64,000 bases of DNA from Gayadomonas joobiniege G7 (GCF_000300815.1 NZ_AMRX01000008.1:705524-769523), one strand, 5' to 3'; positions 22,740 through 31,775 are shown, numbered from the stretch's first letter. A program made the numbers and translations. The notes: a model not told the origin generated them from the sequence alone.

Positions 22740-23526
22740 GATTGTTTTTTCCGGCAAGCAAGTTAAGAGATAATACGACAGTAAAGAGTACAACTAGGGG
22801 TTGGCAAAGTAACCAAGGGGCTTCTTCATAATAGGGAAATAATTCAACAATCATCAAGCCGAGTTCTGCTGTGGGTGGTTTCAAACCGACATAAACAAAA
22901 CCTATCGACGCCATCATTAAGATTGCGTTCGCTGCGCCATATGCTGACAGAGTGAAGAGGCTGGGTTTTAACTCAGGTAACAAGTGGCGCTTTAAAATGT
23001 AAACATGGTTAAACCCTAACAACTGCGAGGATTCAACCGCAGGGCTGTTTAAAATAGCCTTACTACTGGCTTTAATAACCCGATAGTATTCAAGCGATAA
23101 TACAATAGATATTGCCAAATAGATCATTACAAAAGAACCAGGTATCACAGCAGCAAACAAGAGCACTAAAATCAAACCTGGCAATGCCATTAAACTATTA
23201 ATAAGCGCATCTAAGAGAGTCTCTGTTCTTCCGCGGCACCAGGCGGCGAATATGGCTAAGCCAGTACCAATAATACAGGAAGTAACAACAGATAATCCCG
23301 CCAACCAAAAAGACAGACGCAGACCTGCTGCAAGACGTACATACATACTTCTGCCGTATTGGTCGGTACCGAGCGGCTGCTCGAAAGAAGGCGTATTTAA
23401 TATTTTATTTAGATCCTGACTGCCAACTGTTTGTTGCTGGATAACAGGTTGCGTCATTGCAAATACTGCCAACAATAAAAGAAGTATCGATGCGAAGCGT
23501 TGGCTTTTTGAAAAGTTGTTAAACAT
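22720..23526 (-). CDS. ABC importer permease, DppC/OppC type
   Basis: A 268-residue inner-membrane permease with about six helices. The N-terminal 'PSFEQPLGTDQYGRSMYVRL' is the diagnostic DppC/OppC/NikC motif. The ATPase-contact loop (EAA region) lies around 'AVESSQLLGFNHVYILKRH'. It is one base downstream of the DppB-like gene and overlaps the ATPase gene, so the four importer genes form an operon. The substrate (peptide, nickel complex or opine-like chelate) cannot be read from the permease. Confidence 0.9.
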   Translation of the reverse strand: MFNNFSKSQRFASILLLLLAVFAMTQPVIQQQTVGSQDLNKILNTPSFEQPLGTDQYGRSMYVRLAAGLRLSFWLAGLSVVTSCIIGTGLAIFAAWCRGRTETLLDALINSLMALPGLILVLLFAAVIPGSFVMIYLAISIVLSLEYYRVIKASSKAILNSPAVESSQLLGFNHVYILKRHLLPELKPSLFTLSAYGAANAILMMASIGFVYVGLKPPTAELGLMIVELFPYYEEAPWLLCQPLVVLFTVVLSLNLLAGKNNHAIENR

Positions 23527-23527
23527 C

Positions 23528-24466
23528 TTATATATCTTTATTTAACCTAGGATCCAAATGTTGGCAGAGCAGATCGACTAGGGTATTAATGAATACAAAT
23601 GCTAGAGCTAGAGTGAGCGCTGTGCCTTGCAGCATAGGAATATCTCGGGCAAAAACGGCGTGTGATAGGGCATGGCCGATACCAGGCCAAGCAAAGAGAC
23701 TTTCGATCATAATTACGCCTTCAACCAAACCGATAAGTTGGATGCCAAATAATGACAACATAGGAACAGAAATATTGCGCAAACCATGCGAGAAAAACAA
23801 TGTTTTGCCCGCTAGTCCTTTGATTTGTGCAAACTGATAATATTCGGATGAAAATACCGTTAATAGTTGGTCACGAACAAACTGATTAGACACGGCAGCC
23901 AAAGATAAAGCGAGTGTTAGTGCGGGTAAAAAAAGATATTCCGCGCCACCAAAGCCAGCCACAGGAAAGCAATTTAATTTGATTGCAAATAGCATAATAA
24001 GCAATAAACCCAAACTAAAAACGGGTTGAGCACGGATCACCGCAGCGACTACTAAGCAAGCGTTGTCAAATCCTCCACCGGCATATTTAGCTCGCAGGGC
24101 GCCAATAGGGATACTGATACATACGCTCAGTAGCAATGCTGTGACTGCTAGCTGTCCTGTATAAGCCAATTGGTGCGCTAATTCTTTGGTTATTGGCGCT
24201 CCGCTAACTAAGCTATTGCCTAAATTAAGCTGGCACAAATCCCATAGCCAGTTGAGATATTGTTGATAAACTGGCTCATCAAGGGCAAGCTCAGAGTGCA
24301 CGGCGCTAGCAGCGGCACTGCTGACTGCGTCATCACCATAACGACCAGCAGCTACTTTATAAGCAATATCGCCAGGTAGCGCACGAACAAGAAAAAAAGT
24401 AAAACTACCAATGGCAATGGGCAAAAAAGCCAACTGCCAGGCTCGATGATATAAAATTTTATTCAT
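23528..24466 (-). CDS. ABC importer permease, DppB/OppB type
   Basis: A 312-residue permease with about six membrane helices. It has the family N-terminus (FFLVRALPGDIAYKVA) and the 'LDEPVYQQYLNWLWDLCQLN' and LGNSL region typical of DppB/OppB/NikB. The C-terminal 'FAWPGIGHALSHAVFARDIP' and the following MLQG are also diagnostic. It overlaps the substrate-binding protein gene by 8 bases. Together with the DppC-like partner it forms the transmembrane channel. Confidence 0.9.
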   Translation of the reverse strand: MNKILYHRAWQLAFLPIAIGSFTFFLVRALPGDIAYKVAAGRYGDDAVSSAAASAVHSELALDEPVYQQYLNWLWDLCQLNLGNSLVSGAPITKELAHQLAYTGQLAVTALLLSVCISIPIGALRAKYAGGGFDNACLVVAAVIRAQPVFSLGLLLIMLFAIKLNCFPVAGFGGAEYLFLPALTLALSLAAVSNQFVRDQLLTVFSSEYYQFAQIKGLAGKTLFFSHGLRNISVPMLSLFGIQLIGLVEGVIMIESLFAWPGIGHALSHAVFARDIPMLQGTALTLALAFVFINTLVDLLCQHLDPRLNKDI

Positions 24467-25997
24467 TATCTTGCAAAGACATTCGGGATATTAAAAAAGA
24501 ACGCTCAAAGGGATCAAATTCAAATTGCTGGATAGAATTGCTGACCGCACTGGATTGTAGATAATAGGCGATTGGGATCAATGGAATATCTTGTTGGATT
24601 AAGCTTGCGGTTTGTTGAGCTAAATTAAAAAATTCTTGATTGTCATTAAGTGTTCGCATTTTGTTTAACGTTGTAAATACCTCAGCATTGGTATAATTCA
24701 TTGGCCCCCAGTCACCACCATCACTGTGGCTAAATTCGTTTAAAATTAAACCAAAAGGATCGCCAATAGTACCAAAGTTACGGGCAATTAATGCCATTTC
24801 TAAACTGCCGTCAGCATGACCTGAAGGGATGGCACTGCTATTTTCCATGAGGACCTGAACTAATATACCTAGTTCTCGCCATTGGGCTTGTAAAACTGTG
24901 GCTAACACTATCAATTCAGGGCGGTTTGCGTAGGTTATTAAGTTCAATGAGAGTGGTTCGCCGTTTTTATACCAGAGGTGGTCGTCAGCTAACTGCCAGC
25001 CTGCGGATTTTAAATATTTTTGTGCAGCCATGACGTTGGAATACTCGGGTTCAAGTTTGGCTAAATGCCAATTTTTTAAAATCGGCCCAAAAATTTGGTT
25101 TGCAGCGCTGCCTGGTGCTTTTAAAATCTGACTGGCGATTGCTTGTCTATCGATTGCTAAACTCAGTGCTTTGCGAACGTTTGGATCAGCAAGATGAGGA
25201 TGAGCCAAATTGAGTTTAACCATGATAGTTCGAGGTATTTCTGTTCGATGAACCTGCACATTTTTATAAGTTTTTAATGACGTTAAAGTGGCCGGATCTA
25301 AATTGTAAACTATTTTAGCTTGCCCTGTTCTAACCATCATAGCCCGACTTTCAGAGCGATGTCCGGTAATATATTCAACCGATTTAATCCGTGCGGTTTG
25401 ACCCCAAAAATCGGAAAATTTTGTCACTTTAATTTGATGAGGTGGAGCAAATTCACTTATTTGATAAGGGCCTGTGGCAATCAGTTCTTTAACTGAACCT
25501 GGTTTGTCGTATGATTCTCGAGCCAAAATGGCTGTGCTATAGTTGCTTAACACGGATGGCAGAGCAGGGTAGCTGTCTTTTAGATAAATGTGGATCTGGT
25601 CGTTGTTTTCGCTTTTGATTTGAACAATGCCTGCATGTTGAATAGGGCCGGGTTTATTTAGCGCTACTTTTAAGGCATTGGTAACATCATTTGCTGTCAA
25701 TAGCCGGCCATTATGAAACTGCACGTTTTTGCGTAGCTTGAATGTCCACACAGTGCCATCTTTTGAACTAAACCATTCAGTGGCCAACGATGGAACTAAT
25801 TCTCCGCTAGGATTAACATCGACTAAGGTTTGTATAACTTCCAAGCGGCTAAACATAAAACCAGAAATTGACGGATCTAAGGTGATGGCTTCAAACGGGC
25901 CGCTGATACGAATAGAAGATTTCTCTTGGGGCTGAGTGCAAGCCGTAAATAAAAATACAGCAGCGCAAACGGCTATCACTAATTTTATAAAAGTCAT
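24459..25997 (-). CDS. Family-5 solute-binding lipoprotein of the ABC importer
   Basis: A 512-residue SBP_bac_5 protein with a lipoprotein signal (FLFTAC, Cys20), tethered outside the inner membrane. Family marks include 'SSKDGTVWTFKLRKNVQFHN', a GTGPY-like 'ATGPYQISEF', and 'NVRKALSLAIDRQAIASQIL', followed later by YLKSAGW. Overall it reads closer to NikA/CntA-like members than to OppA, by the 'PRTIMVKLNLAHPHLADPNV' region, but this is a weak judgement. It is the first gene of the importer operon and lies 66 bp after the Fur-controlled three-gene cluster on the same strand, with no strong terminator between. Confidence 0.88.
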   Translation of the reverse strand: MTFIKLVIAVCAAVFLFTACTQPQEKSSIRISGPFEAITLDPSISGFMFSRLEVIQTLVDVNPSGELVPSLATEWFSSKDGTVWTFKLRKNVQFHNGRLLTANDVTNALKVALNKPGPIQHAGIVQIKSENNDQIHIYLKDSYPALPSVLSNYSTAILARESYDKPGSVKELIATGPYQISEFAPPHQIKVTKFSDFWGQTARIKSVEYITGHRSESRAMMVRTGQAKIVYNLDPATLTSLKTYKNVQVHRTEIPRTIMVKLNLAHPHLADPNVRKALSLAIDRQAIASQILKAPGSAANQIFGPILKNWHLAKLEPEYSNVMAAQKYLKSAGWQLADDHLWYKNGEPLSLNLITYANRPELIVLATVLQAQWRELGILVQVLMENSSAIPSGHADGSLEMALIARNFGTIGDPFGLILNEFSHSDGGDWGPMNYTNAEVFTTLNKMRTLNDNQEFFNLAQQTASLIQQDIPLIPIAYYLQSSAVSNSIQQFEFDPFERSFLISRMSLQDNE

Positions 25998-26063
25998 AGT
26001 AATATCGGCTTTATTGATGTTAAGCAGATAATACCGGAAATTGAGTTAAATTATTATCGGTAA

Positions 26064-26351
26064 TTAAAAATAAAAAACTGCTTTACCTATGATCATATGT
26101 GGCTGAATGGGGCCCATTTGTAAAGTATCTAACCCATTATTTTCATCGTCTGCGAGCCAAACAATGCCGTTAGAATCTATGTACTTAATTTGTTGATGGA
26201 CAATGCCGTATCTTGCATGTCGAACTTTCACAAGATCATTAATCGCGAGGCGTTTAACTAAAAAGAATCGGCTAAATACAACATACTGGTCGGTTTCTGT
26301 TTGCACACAGCGATTTGAGCCAAACATTTTGATCACGCTAATCCCTAACAT
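26064..26351 (-). CDS. S24/S26-like peptidase-fold protein, apparently lacking the catalytic dyad
   Basis: A 95-residue protein whose layout resembles small LexA/SodX-like S24/S26 peptidase domains. It has an N-terminal 'GISVIKMFGSNRC' where active relatives read V-x-G-x-S-M-x-P, then 'QYVVFSRFFLVKRLAINDLV', a 'ARYGIVHQQIKYID' where actives carry the Lys, and a C-terminal 'QPHMIIGKAVFYF'. The nucleophile Ser position reads Asn and the general-base Lys position reads His or Gln. If the alignment is right, it is an inactive homologue. GGAGAGG lies upstream of its ATG. It is the last of three small genes behind a Fur box. Confidence 0.6.
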   Translation of the reverse strand: MLGISVIKMFGSNRCVQTETDQYVVFSRFFLVKRLAINDLVKVRHARYGIVHQQIKYIDSNGIVWLADDENNGLDTLQMGPIQPHMIIGKAVFYF

Positions 26352-26368
26352 AAGTCCTCTCCGTTGTT

Positions 26369-26560
26369 TTATTCTTTAGATCTGAGCAAAAGACTGCATG
26401 TAAATAGACCGAATCCTACCACACAAGGCAGTAACCAAACCGCGCCATAGAGTGGAGCCGATGCCGATATACTTGTTTCTGCTAGCGTATTATCATTAAA
26501 TAACTTAGCCAAAAAAGTAGCGATTAAAATAGCGGAAAAATAAATCACTTTTTTGTTCAT
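26369..26560 (-). CDS. Small two-helix membrane protein
   Basis: A 63-residue protein with two predicted membrane helices (about residues 5-20 and 38-58) separated by a short Thr/Ser-rich loop. No family is recognised. Its position, 17 bp before the S24-like gene and 21 bp after the TPR-like gene, suggests it is a genuine member of the operon. GAGGATT upstream serves as a ribosome-binding site. Confidence 0.6.
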   Translation of the reverse strand: MNKKVIYFSAILIATFLAKLFNDNTLAETSISASAPLYGAVWLLPCVVGFGLFTCSLLLRSKE

Positions 26561-26581
26561 GTTTAATCCTCTTATTAATAA

Positions 26582-27004
26582 TTAATGTAGAACTCGGCGA
26601 AATTGATTCTGGTATTGTTCTAATAAAGATTCCAAACAGTGCTCACACGTTGGATATTTTTGAGCAAACTCTAATAGTGGGATCAGTGTTAGTTTTAACG
26701 CTTGTATGGCGTTCACCTGTTGTTGGTTACTCGCTTTTTTATTGCGACTAACGGCTAACATAGTTTGATGGGGTATTATTAAACAATCACGCGCTTTTTC
26801 GATGTCGCCCGTGCGTTGAAAAACTTGTGCCAGATTATGAAAACCACAGATCCACCCTTGAACAGCTTCAATTGATTCTGGTTTATTTTCTTTTTGAATT
26901 TCTAACTGTCGAATGGCTCTATGATAAAAAAGCGCAGCTTTGGCAAAATTATTGTCGCTATAATGAACATTGCCTTGCTGCATTAACTTTTGCCAGCGAT
27001 TCAT
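26582..27004 (-). CDS. TPR-like helical protein (DUF2753-like)
   Basis: A 140-residue alpha-helical protein. The first half carries TPR-like pairs ('ALFYHRAIRQLE', 'CGFHNLAQVFQRTGDIEKAR'). The C-terminus has a Cys-x-x-Cys in 'YPTCEHCLESLLEQYQ', possibly a metal or redox site. The arrangement resembles DUF2753 proteins of marine gammaproteobacteria, but I am only moderately sure of that name. It is the first gene of the three-gene cluster. GAGGT lies just before the ATG, and a near-perfect Fur box begins 18 bp upstream, so expression should respond to iron. Confidence 0.65.
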   Translation of the reverse strand: MNRWQKLMQQGNVHYSDNNFAKAALFYHRAIRQLEIQKENKPESIEAVQGWICGFHNLAQVFQRTGDIEKARDCLIIPHQTMLAVSRNKKASNQQQVNAIQALKLTLIPLLEFAQKYPTCEHCLESLLEQYQNQFRRVLH

Positions 27005-27021
27005 ATATACCTCAATCTAAA

Positions 27022-27036
27022 TGATAATTAGTATCA
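27022..27036 (-). promoter_or_regulatory. Fur box upstream of the TPR-like/S24-like cluster
   Basis: TGATAATTAGTATCA matches the 7-1-7 Fur consensus TGATAATnATTATCA at all but one defined position. The flanking bases extend the dyad (AATGATA and TATCATT, five bases apart). It sits 18 bp upstream of the ATG at 27004, where Fur would block transcription start or elongation. Confidence 0.75.
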
Positions 27037-27154
27037 TTATCGATTAATTATATGGCTTTGTAAAATGTTTTTTATAAAAAATTAGTCTGTGATGCCGGCC
27101 TGCTATGATTTATGGAGCCGTCATTTTATAGCCTAGTTACTGGAGGCTAGGAGA

Positions 27155-27179
27155 TAAAAAAGGCCGTGGAGACGGCCTT
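27155..27179 (-). terminator. Rho-independent terminator for the S9 peptidase gene
   Basis: AAGGCCGT (27160-27167) and ACGGCCTT (27172-27179) form a perfect 8-bp stem with a GGAG loop (plus-strand sequence). On the minus strand it is followed by a run of T (27156-27161). It lies 27 bp beyond the stop of the peptidase gene. Confidence 0.88.
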
Positions 27180-27205
27180 ATTGATAGCGCAGGAATAGAA
27201 GCTTG

Positions 27206-29143
27206 TTATAAATGTTGTTTTAAAAAACTTTCGATTTTTTTCAGGACGACAAAGCGGCTCGCGTTATTATTATTAATTGAATGACCTTCTTGATCGAGCT
27301 GAATCAATTCTACCTTTTTCCCTGCATCGAGCAGTGCGTCATAGATATTTTCAGATTGCACTGGCGGTACGATGAGATCATCTTTAGCGTGAAATAATAA
27401 AACCGGCACGTTAAAGTTTTCGATATGATTAATGGGAGAAATCTTTGCAACCTCTTTTTCAGAAGAGATATGTTTGGTGATGGTAGATTTCCAGTAGTAG
27501 GTTATTTCATGATCTTCACCATGCCGTTCTTCTAGATATGATAGCATTTCGACAAGGTCTGAAACGCCATTGATTGATACCACACAGCGGTAGATATCAC
27601 TATTAAGGGCCGCCCCTAACAAAGCTGCATAACCGCCATAACTCCATCCGACCATGCAGACACGCTCAGGATCTGCATTATGTTTTGTGACCGCAAAATT
27701 AACTGCATCATTTAAATCCGATTGCATTTTTTGACCCCATTCGCCGTAACCTTTATTAGCGAATCGAAAGCCAAACCCAGATGAACCTCTAAATTGAGGT
27801 TGAATGACCATATAACCACGGTTCGCCAAAAATTGCGCCATATAATCAAAACCAAAAGTGTCATGGCTACGCGGTCCGCCATGCGGCATGACAATCAGAG
27901 GGCGTTTACCGGATTTTTCGTGTTTGGGTCGTGTTAATAAGGTTGGAATTTTTAAACCATCACTGGCGTTATAAAAAAGAATGCTCACCGGATTAATTAA
28001 ATCCATGCCAATTTGCGGTCTATCTGCAACTATATGTTGTGCTTTACCGTTGGACAGTAACACATAGTCACCAGCAAACTCGTTGCCTTCGATATGCAAA
28101 ATAATATGTTTCCAGTCTTGGCTGTGATCAACAATACGTACGCTATTTTGTGGAAATTGTTTTTGAATGTTTCTAATGTTTTTAGAAAGATTGGCATCAA
28201 AAAATTCGTAAGTCGGTTTAAATCCCTCATAGGCAACCCCGTAAACCACACGTTGAGCATTGCTCATTACATGGCTAACCCCTTTGCCGGCTTTGACAAA
28301 ACGAGGTTGAGAGAAGGTGCCGTCGTGTAGCGACATCGTATAATAAGTTCTGCGGTCATTGTGTGCGCGTAAAACAACTAAAGATTTAAAATCGGGTGTC
28401 AGTCCAACAAACGCGTGGCTGCGAAGGCGTGTTTGATCATAAAAAATCAGTTTCCATTCACCGTCTACTAAAGCTTCTATCGAATGAACCCCTTTTTGGC
28501 TATTAAATTGTTCACGTGCGATCAGCTCGCCTTTGTTATTAACAAAATAATCCCTAGTGTCGTAGGTGCCGCGTTCAATGGTTTTGGGTTTTCGCTTTTT
28601 AGTTAAATCAATTTGCAGTAAATTATAGGTGGGATCTTCAAACGCGCCGCCAACATAAGCGGGCATATAAGCATAATTTTTATCTTCTGATAACCCTAAT
28701 AATCGTCCTAGACCTGTTTGCCCTTTATAAATGCCATAACCCGGTACTAATAAAGGTCTAACTTCGCCGCTTTTTATCTCATAAATATAAGCTGAACTAT
28801 AGTGATCTTTGCCATCTATATAATCTAAAAAGTTCCGAAATTCTGACACGACAAAGATGATTCTATTATTGTCTATAAAATAAATGTCTTTCGGATCTAA
28901 ATCACCAATATTAATTGAACCGGCTCTTTTTCCTGTTTCTAAGCTATTAACAACATACCTATTTTGGCCGTTTTTTGCATGTCTAAATGCTAGGTATTTA
29001 GCGTCAGGCGAGATCCGAAACATATCAGTTTCTGGCAGGTAACTGTATGCTGCGACGGGTGGGGTTATCGCAGCTTTAAGCGGCAGAGCCGCAAAAATGA
29101 TAAATAAAGCTGTAAATAAAAAACATGTTTTTTTTGATACCAT
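27206..29143 (-). CDS. Exported S9-family prolyl oligopeptidase-like peptidase (copy A)
   Basis: A 645-residue secreted peptidase with a signal peptide (about 1-24). An N-terminal beta-propeller-like region (about 30-390) begins with 'AAYSYLPETDMFRISPDAKY'. The C-terminal alpha/beta-hydrolase domain has nucleophile Ser501 in 'MVGWSYGGYAALLG'; the Asp is in 'LFHAKDDLIVPP' and the His in 'QEGHSINNNNASR'. It would cleave oligopeptides in the periplasm. It lies 31 bp downstream of a close paralogue (29175-31100), sharing many motifs, which indicates a tandem duplication. The pair is probably one transcript ending at the terminator near 27160. Confidence 0.93.
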   Translation of the reverse strand: MVSKKTCFLFTALFIIFAALPLKAAITPPVAAYSYLPETDMFRISPDAKYLAFRHAKNGQNRYVVNSLETGKRAGSINIGDLDPKDIYFIDNNRIIFVVSEFRNFLDYIDGKDHYSSAYIYEIKSGEVRPLLVPGYGIYKGQTGLGRLLGLSEDKNYAYMPAYVGGAFEDPTYNLLQIDLTKKRKPKTIERGTYDTRDYFVNNKGELIAREQFNSQKGVHSIEALVDGEWKLIFYDQTRLRSHAFVGLTPDFKSLVVLRAHNDRRTYYTMSLHDGTFSQPRFVKAGKGVSHVMSNAQRVVYGVAYEGFKPTYEFFDANLSKNIRNIQKQFPQNSVRIVDHSQDWKHIILHIEGNEFAGDYVLLSNGKAQHIVADRPQIGMDLINPVSILFYNASDGLKIPTLLTRPKHEKSGKRPLIVMPHGGPRSHDTFGFDYMAQFLANRGYMVIQPQFRGSSGFGFRFANKGYGEWGQKMQSDLNDAVNFAVTKHNADPERVCMVGWSYGGYAALLGAALNSDIYRCVVSINGVSDLVEMLSYLEERHGEDHEITYYWKSTITKHISSEKEVAKISPINHIENFNVPVLLFHAKDDLIVPPVQSENIYDALLDAGKKVELIQLDQEGHSINNNNASRFVVLKKIESFLKQHL

Positions 29144-29174
29144 GTGACATCCTGTATTTTTCGTTCTGATTTAT

Positions 29175-31100
29175 TTATAAGTGTGCTTGTAAAAAACTTT
29201 CGACTTTTTTCAAAACCACATAGCGGCTGGCATTGTTATTTAAAATCGAGTGTCCTTCATCTTCTAGTTCAATAAATTCGACCGTTTTATCCATATCCTC
29301 CAATTCATCATAGATGTCTTCGGATTGCTCAAAAGGGACCACAGTATCGTCTTCACCATGAAATAAAAGCACTGGGATATTAATATCAGCAACAAAGTTG
29401 ATTGGCGATAATTGGTCAAGATCATCCTCACTATAGCGGTCATTTTGAATGGCTTGTTGCCAGTACTCTGTGATTTCATGGTCTTCACCATGTTTATCTT
29501 CTTCATAGGCTAACATGGCGGTTAAATCAGAAACGCCGTTGATAGAAATAGCACATTTGTACAAGCCACTATTAAAAGCAGCGGCCGATAGGGCTGCATA
29601 GCCGCCATAGCTCCAGCCCATGATGCAGACTTTGTTTGCATCGGCATTAAAGTGATCAACGGCATAGGGTATAGCATCATTTAAATCGCTTTGCATTTTG
29701 CGACCCCATTCACCATAACCCAAGTTAATAAACCGAGCACCAAATCCTGTTGAGCCTCTAAACTGGGGTTGAATGACTAAATACCCTCGGCTAGCTAAAA
29801 ATTGAGCGATATCATCAAAACCAAACTTATCGTTTGTCTCAGGGCCGCCATGAGGCAAAACGATTAAGGGGTATTTTTTATCAGATTTTTTGACAGGTTC
29901 AGTGATCAGAGCTGGAATGGTTAAACCATCGGCTGCTTTATACTCACCAATAGAGACTGGGTTAATCAGTTGAGAAGGAATTTTGGGGCGACTCGCACTC
30001 AGATGAACAGCCTGTTTACCGGAAATTAAAATATAGTCACCAGCAAACTCATTGCCCTCTAGATAAAAAATAAGCTTGCTCCAATCTTGAGAATAGTCGG
30101 TGAGATAAACGCTGTTTGATTGAAACTCGGCTTGCAACCCAGCAATAGTCTGACTTATTTTTTTATCAAAAAATTCATAACTAGGTTTTAATCCGCCATA
30201 TTCAACACCATAAACAACGCGTTTCAGGTCGGTCAGCACCCTAGTGATGGTGCGGCCTTTTTTGGCAAAATAAGGGGTCGAAATAGTGCCGTCTTTTAAT
30301 GACATAGTATAATAGGCGGAGTTATCTTGATGCCCAGCAATAAATACGAGCGATTGATAGTCTTTGGTAAGACCAACAAAAGAGTGGGTGCGATATTGGG
30401 TTTCTAATTCAAAAATACTTATCCAGCGCCCATCATGCATGGCTTCGATAATATGCAGATTTCGCTTTTGGTTAAAACGCTCCCGCGCTAGTGGCTCTCC
30501 TTTATCATTGATAAAAAAATCAATGGTATCACGGGTGCCACCGGCGTGACGTCTGGGCATACGTTTTTGATTTAGGTTGACTTTAAGCAAGTCAAAACGG
30601 GGTGTTTCATGGCGCTCGCCAACATAGGCTGGCATATAGGCATAGGCTTTATCGGGTGAGATGCCAATTAAACGGCCCAAGCCAGTTTGACCTGGATAAA
30701 TTCCATAACCGGGAATTAATAGCTGCCTAAGTTCTTTATTTTTTATATTGTAAATAAAAGCTGTGCTAATATTTTCTCGCCCTTCAAAACCATAAATTGA
30801 GCGATATTCAGACGCCACTAACAGAATTTGGTTGTCATCAATAAAATAAGCGTTTTTAGGGTTTAACTCGCCAATATTAATACCACCCACCACTTTACCG
30901 GTTTTTAAATCTTTGACTAAGATAAAGTTATCATCATTTTTGACGTATCTAAAACTTATGTATTTAGCCGATGGGGACAAACGAACCATACTGGTTTCTG
31001 GTAAATAACTGTAAGCAGAAACAGGTGGTGTGTTGGCAGCTACAAAAAAAGTACCTAAGGGAAGAAACAGAAGTAAAACGCGAAATAGATATTTTAACAC
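29175..31100 (-). CDS. Exported S9-family prolyl oligopeptidase-like peptidase (copy B)
   Basis: A 641-residue paralogue of the downstream gene, with the same plan: signal peptide (about 1-22), beta-propeller-like domain opening with 'SAYSYLPETSMVRLSPSAKY', and a catalytic domain. Nucleophile Ser497 is in 'IMGWSYGGYAALSA', the Asp in 'LFHGEDDTVVPFEQSED', and the His in 'EDEGHSILNNNASRY'. The two copies share long identical stretches in the catalytic half but differ across the propeller, so specificity may have diverged. It is transcribed away from the MOSC gene, with a 90-bp A/T-rich shared promoter region. Confidence 0.93.
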   Translation of the reverse strand: MLKYLFRVLLLFLPLGTFFVAANTPPVSAYSYLPETSMVRLSPSAKYISFRYVKNDDNFILVKDLKTGKVVGGINIGELNPKNAYFIDDNQILLVASEYRSIYGFEGRENISTAFIYNIKNKELRQLLIPGYGIYPGQTGLGRLIGISPDKAYAYMPAYVGERHETPRFDLLKVNLNQKRMPRRHAGGTRDTIDFFINDKGEPLARERFNQKRNLHIIEAMHDGRWISIFELETQYRTHSFVGLTKDYQSLVFIAGHQDNSAYYTMSLKDGTISTPYFAKKGRTITRVLTDLKRVVYGVEYGGLKPSYEFFDKKISQTIAGLQAEFQSNSVYLTDYSQDWSKLIFYLEGNEFAGDYILISGKQAVHLSASRPKIPSQLINPVSIGEYKAADGLTIPALITEPVKKSDKKYPLIVLPHGGPETNDKFGFDDIAQFLASRGYLVIQPQFRGSTGFGARFINLGYGEWGRKMQSDLNDAIPYAVDHFNADANKVCIMGWSYGGYAALSAAAFNSGLYKCAISINGVSDLTAMLAYEEDKHGEDHEITEYWQQAIQNDRYSEDDLDQLSPINFVADINIPVLLFHGEDDTVVPFEQSEDIYDELEDMDKTVEFIELEDEGHSILNNNASRYVVLKKVESFLQAHL

Positions 31101-31190
31101 TGTGAGTACATCCTTTTACAAAATATTTAAGATATGTTTTATTTTATTCTATTTTTTTTAAATTGCAAAAGGTCCAACTGAAGAGGTGAT

Positions 31191-31670
31191 ATGTCAGATT
31201 TTAATCAACTAAGGTCAACACATGCGCAAATCGGTAAAGTCACTTGGATTGGGATACGTCCACAAAGGCGAGCGCCTTTGCAACCGATGACGGACGTGTG
31301 GATAAGCGAGCTTGGCGGTCTCGACGGAGATCATTATTACGCGCCGCGTCATAACAAACGCCAAGTGACCCTGATTCAGGCTGAACATCTTGCAGTAATG
31401 GCGGCGCTATTAAATGTACCAGAAGTCACGCCACAGCAGTTGCGGCGTAATATTGTGGTAGCCGGTATCAATTTACTGGCGTTTAAAGACAGCGAGTTTT
31501 TAATTGGTGAGGTTGTATTAAGAGGGACCGGCCTCTGTCATCCTTGTCGCCGGATGGATGAAGCTTTTGGGCCGGGCGGCTACAATGCGGTGCGCGGGCA
31601 TGGTGGTATCACAGCAACCGTGGTTAGAGGTGGCCGAATTCAGTTACAGGATGAGGTAAAAGCACTCTAA
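31191..31670 (+). CDS. MOSC domain-containing protein
   Basis: A 159-residue stand-alone MOSC domain. MOSC domains handle sulfur via a conserved Cys and occur in molybdenum-cofactor sulfurases and in detoxifying N-hydroxyl reductases. Family marks are 'GGLDGDHYY', 'KRQVTLIQAEHLAV', 'LRRNIVVAGINLLAF' and the Cys region 'GTGLCHPCRRMDE'. GAGGTG lies before the start. It is divergent from the S9 peptidases and 145 bp upstream of the P450 operon, with no evident functional link. Confidence 0.9.
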   Translation: MSDFNQLRSTHAQIGKVTWIGIRPQRRAPLQPMTDVWISELGGLDGDHYYAPRHNKRQVTLIQAEHLAVMAALLNVPEVTPQQLRRNIVVAGINLLAFKDSEFLIGEVVLRGTGLCHPCRRMDEAFGPGGYNAVRGHGGITATVVRGGRIQLQDEVKAL

Positions 31671-31745
31671 ATATTATTTTTTTGATATTTATTGGCAAAA
31701 ACCGCCAGATAAGGACAAATATTTAATATTTTTATTCATGATCTG

Positions 31746-31775
31746 TGTATTTTAAAAAAATGTTATCAATATAAT
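31746..31775 (+). promoter_or_regulatory. Putative sigma-70 promoter of the P450 operon
   Basis: A perfect -10 hexamer TATAAT at 31770-31775 lies 18 bp after a weak -35 (TGTATT, 31746-31751), about 40 bp upstream of the P450 ATG. The poor -35 suggests dependence on an activator, perhaps substrate-responsive. Confidence 0.45.

Noticed and set aside
21306..25997. SapABCDF-type antimicrobial peptide importer
   Set aside because: The fused double ATPase and the binding protein do not specifically match Sap components; only the broad peptide/nickel importer family is supported.
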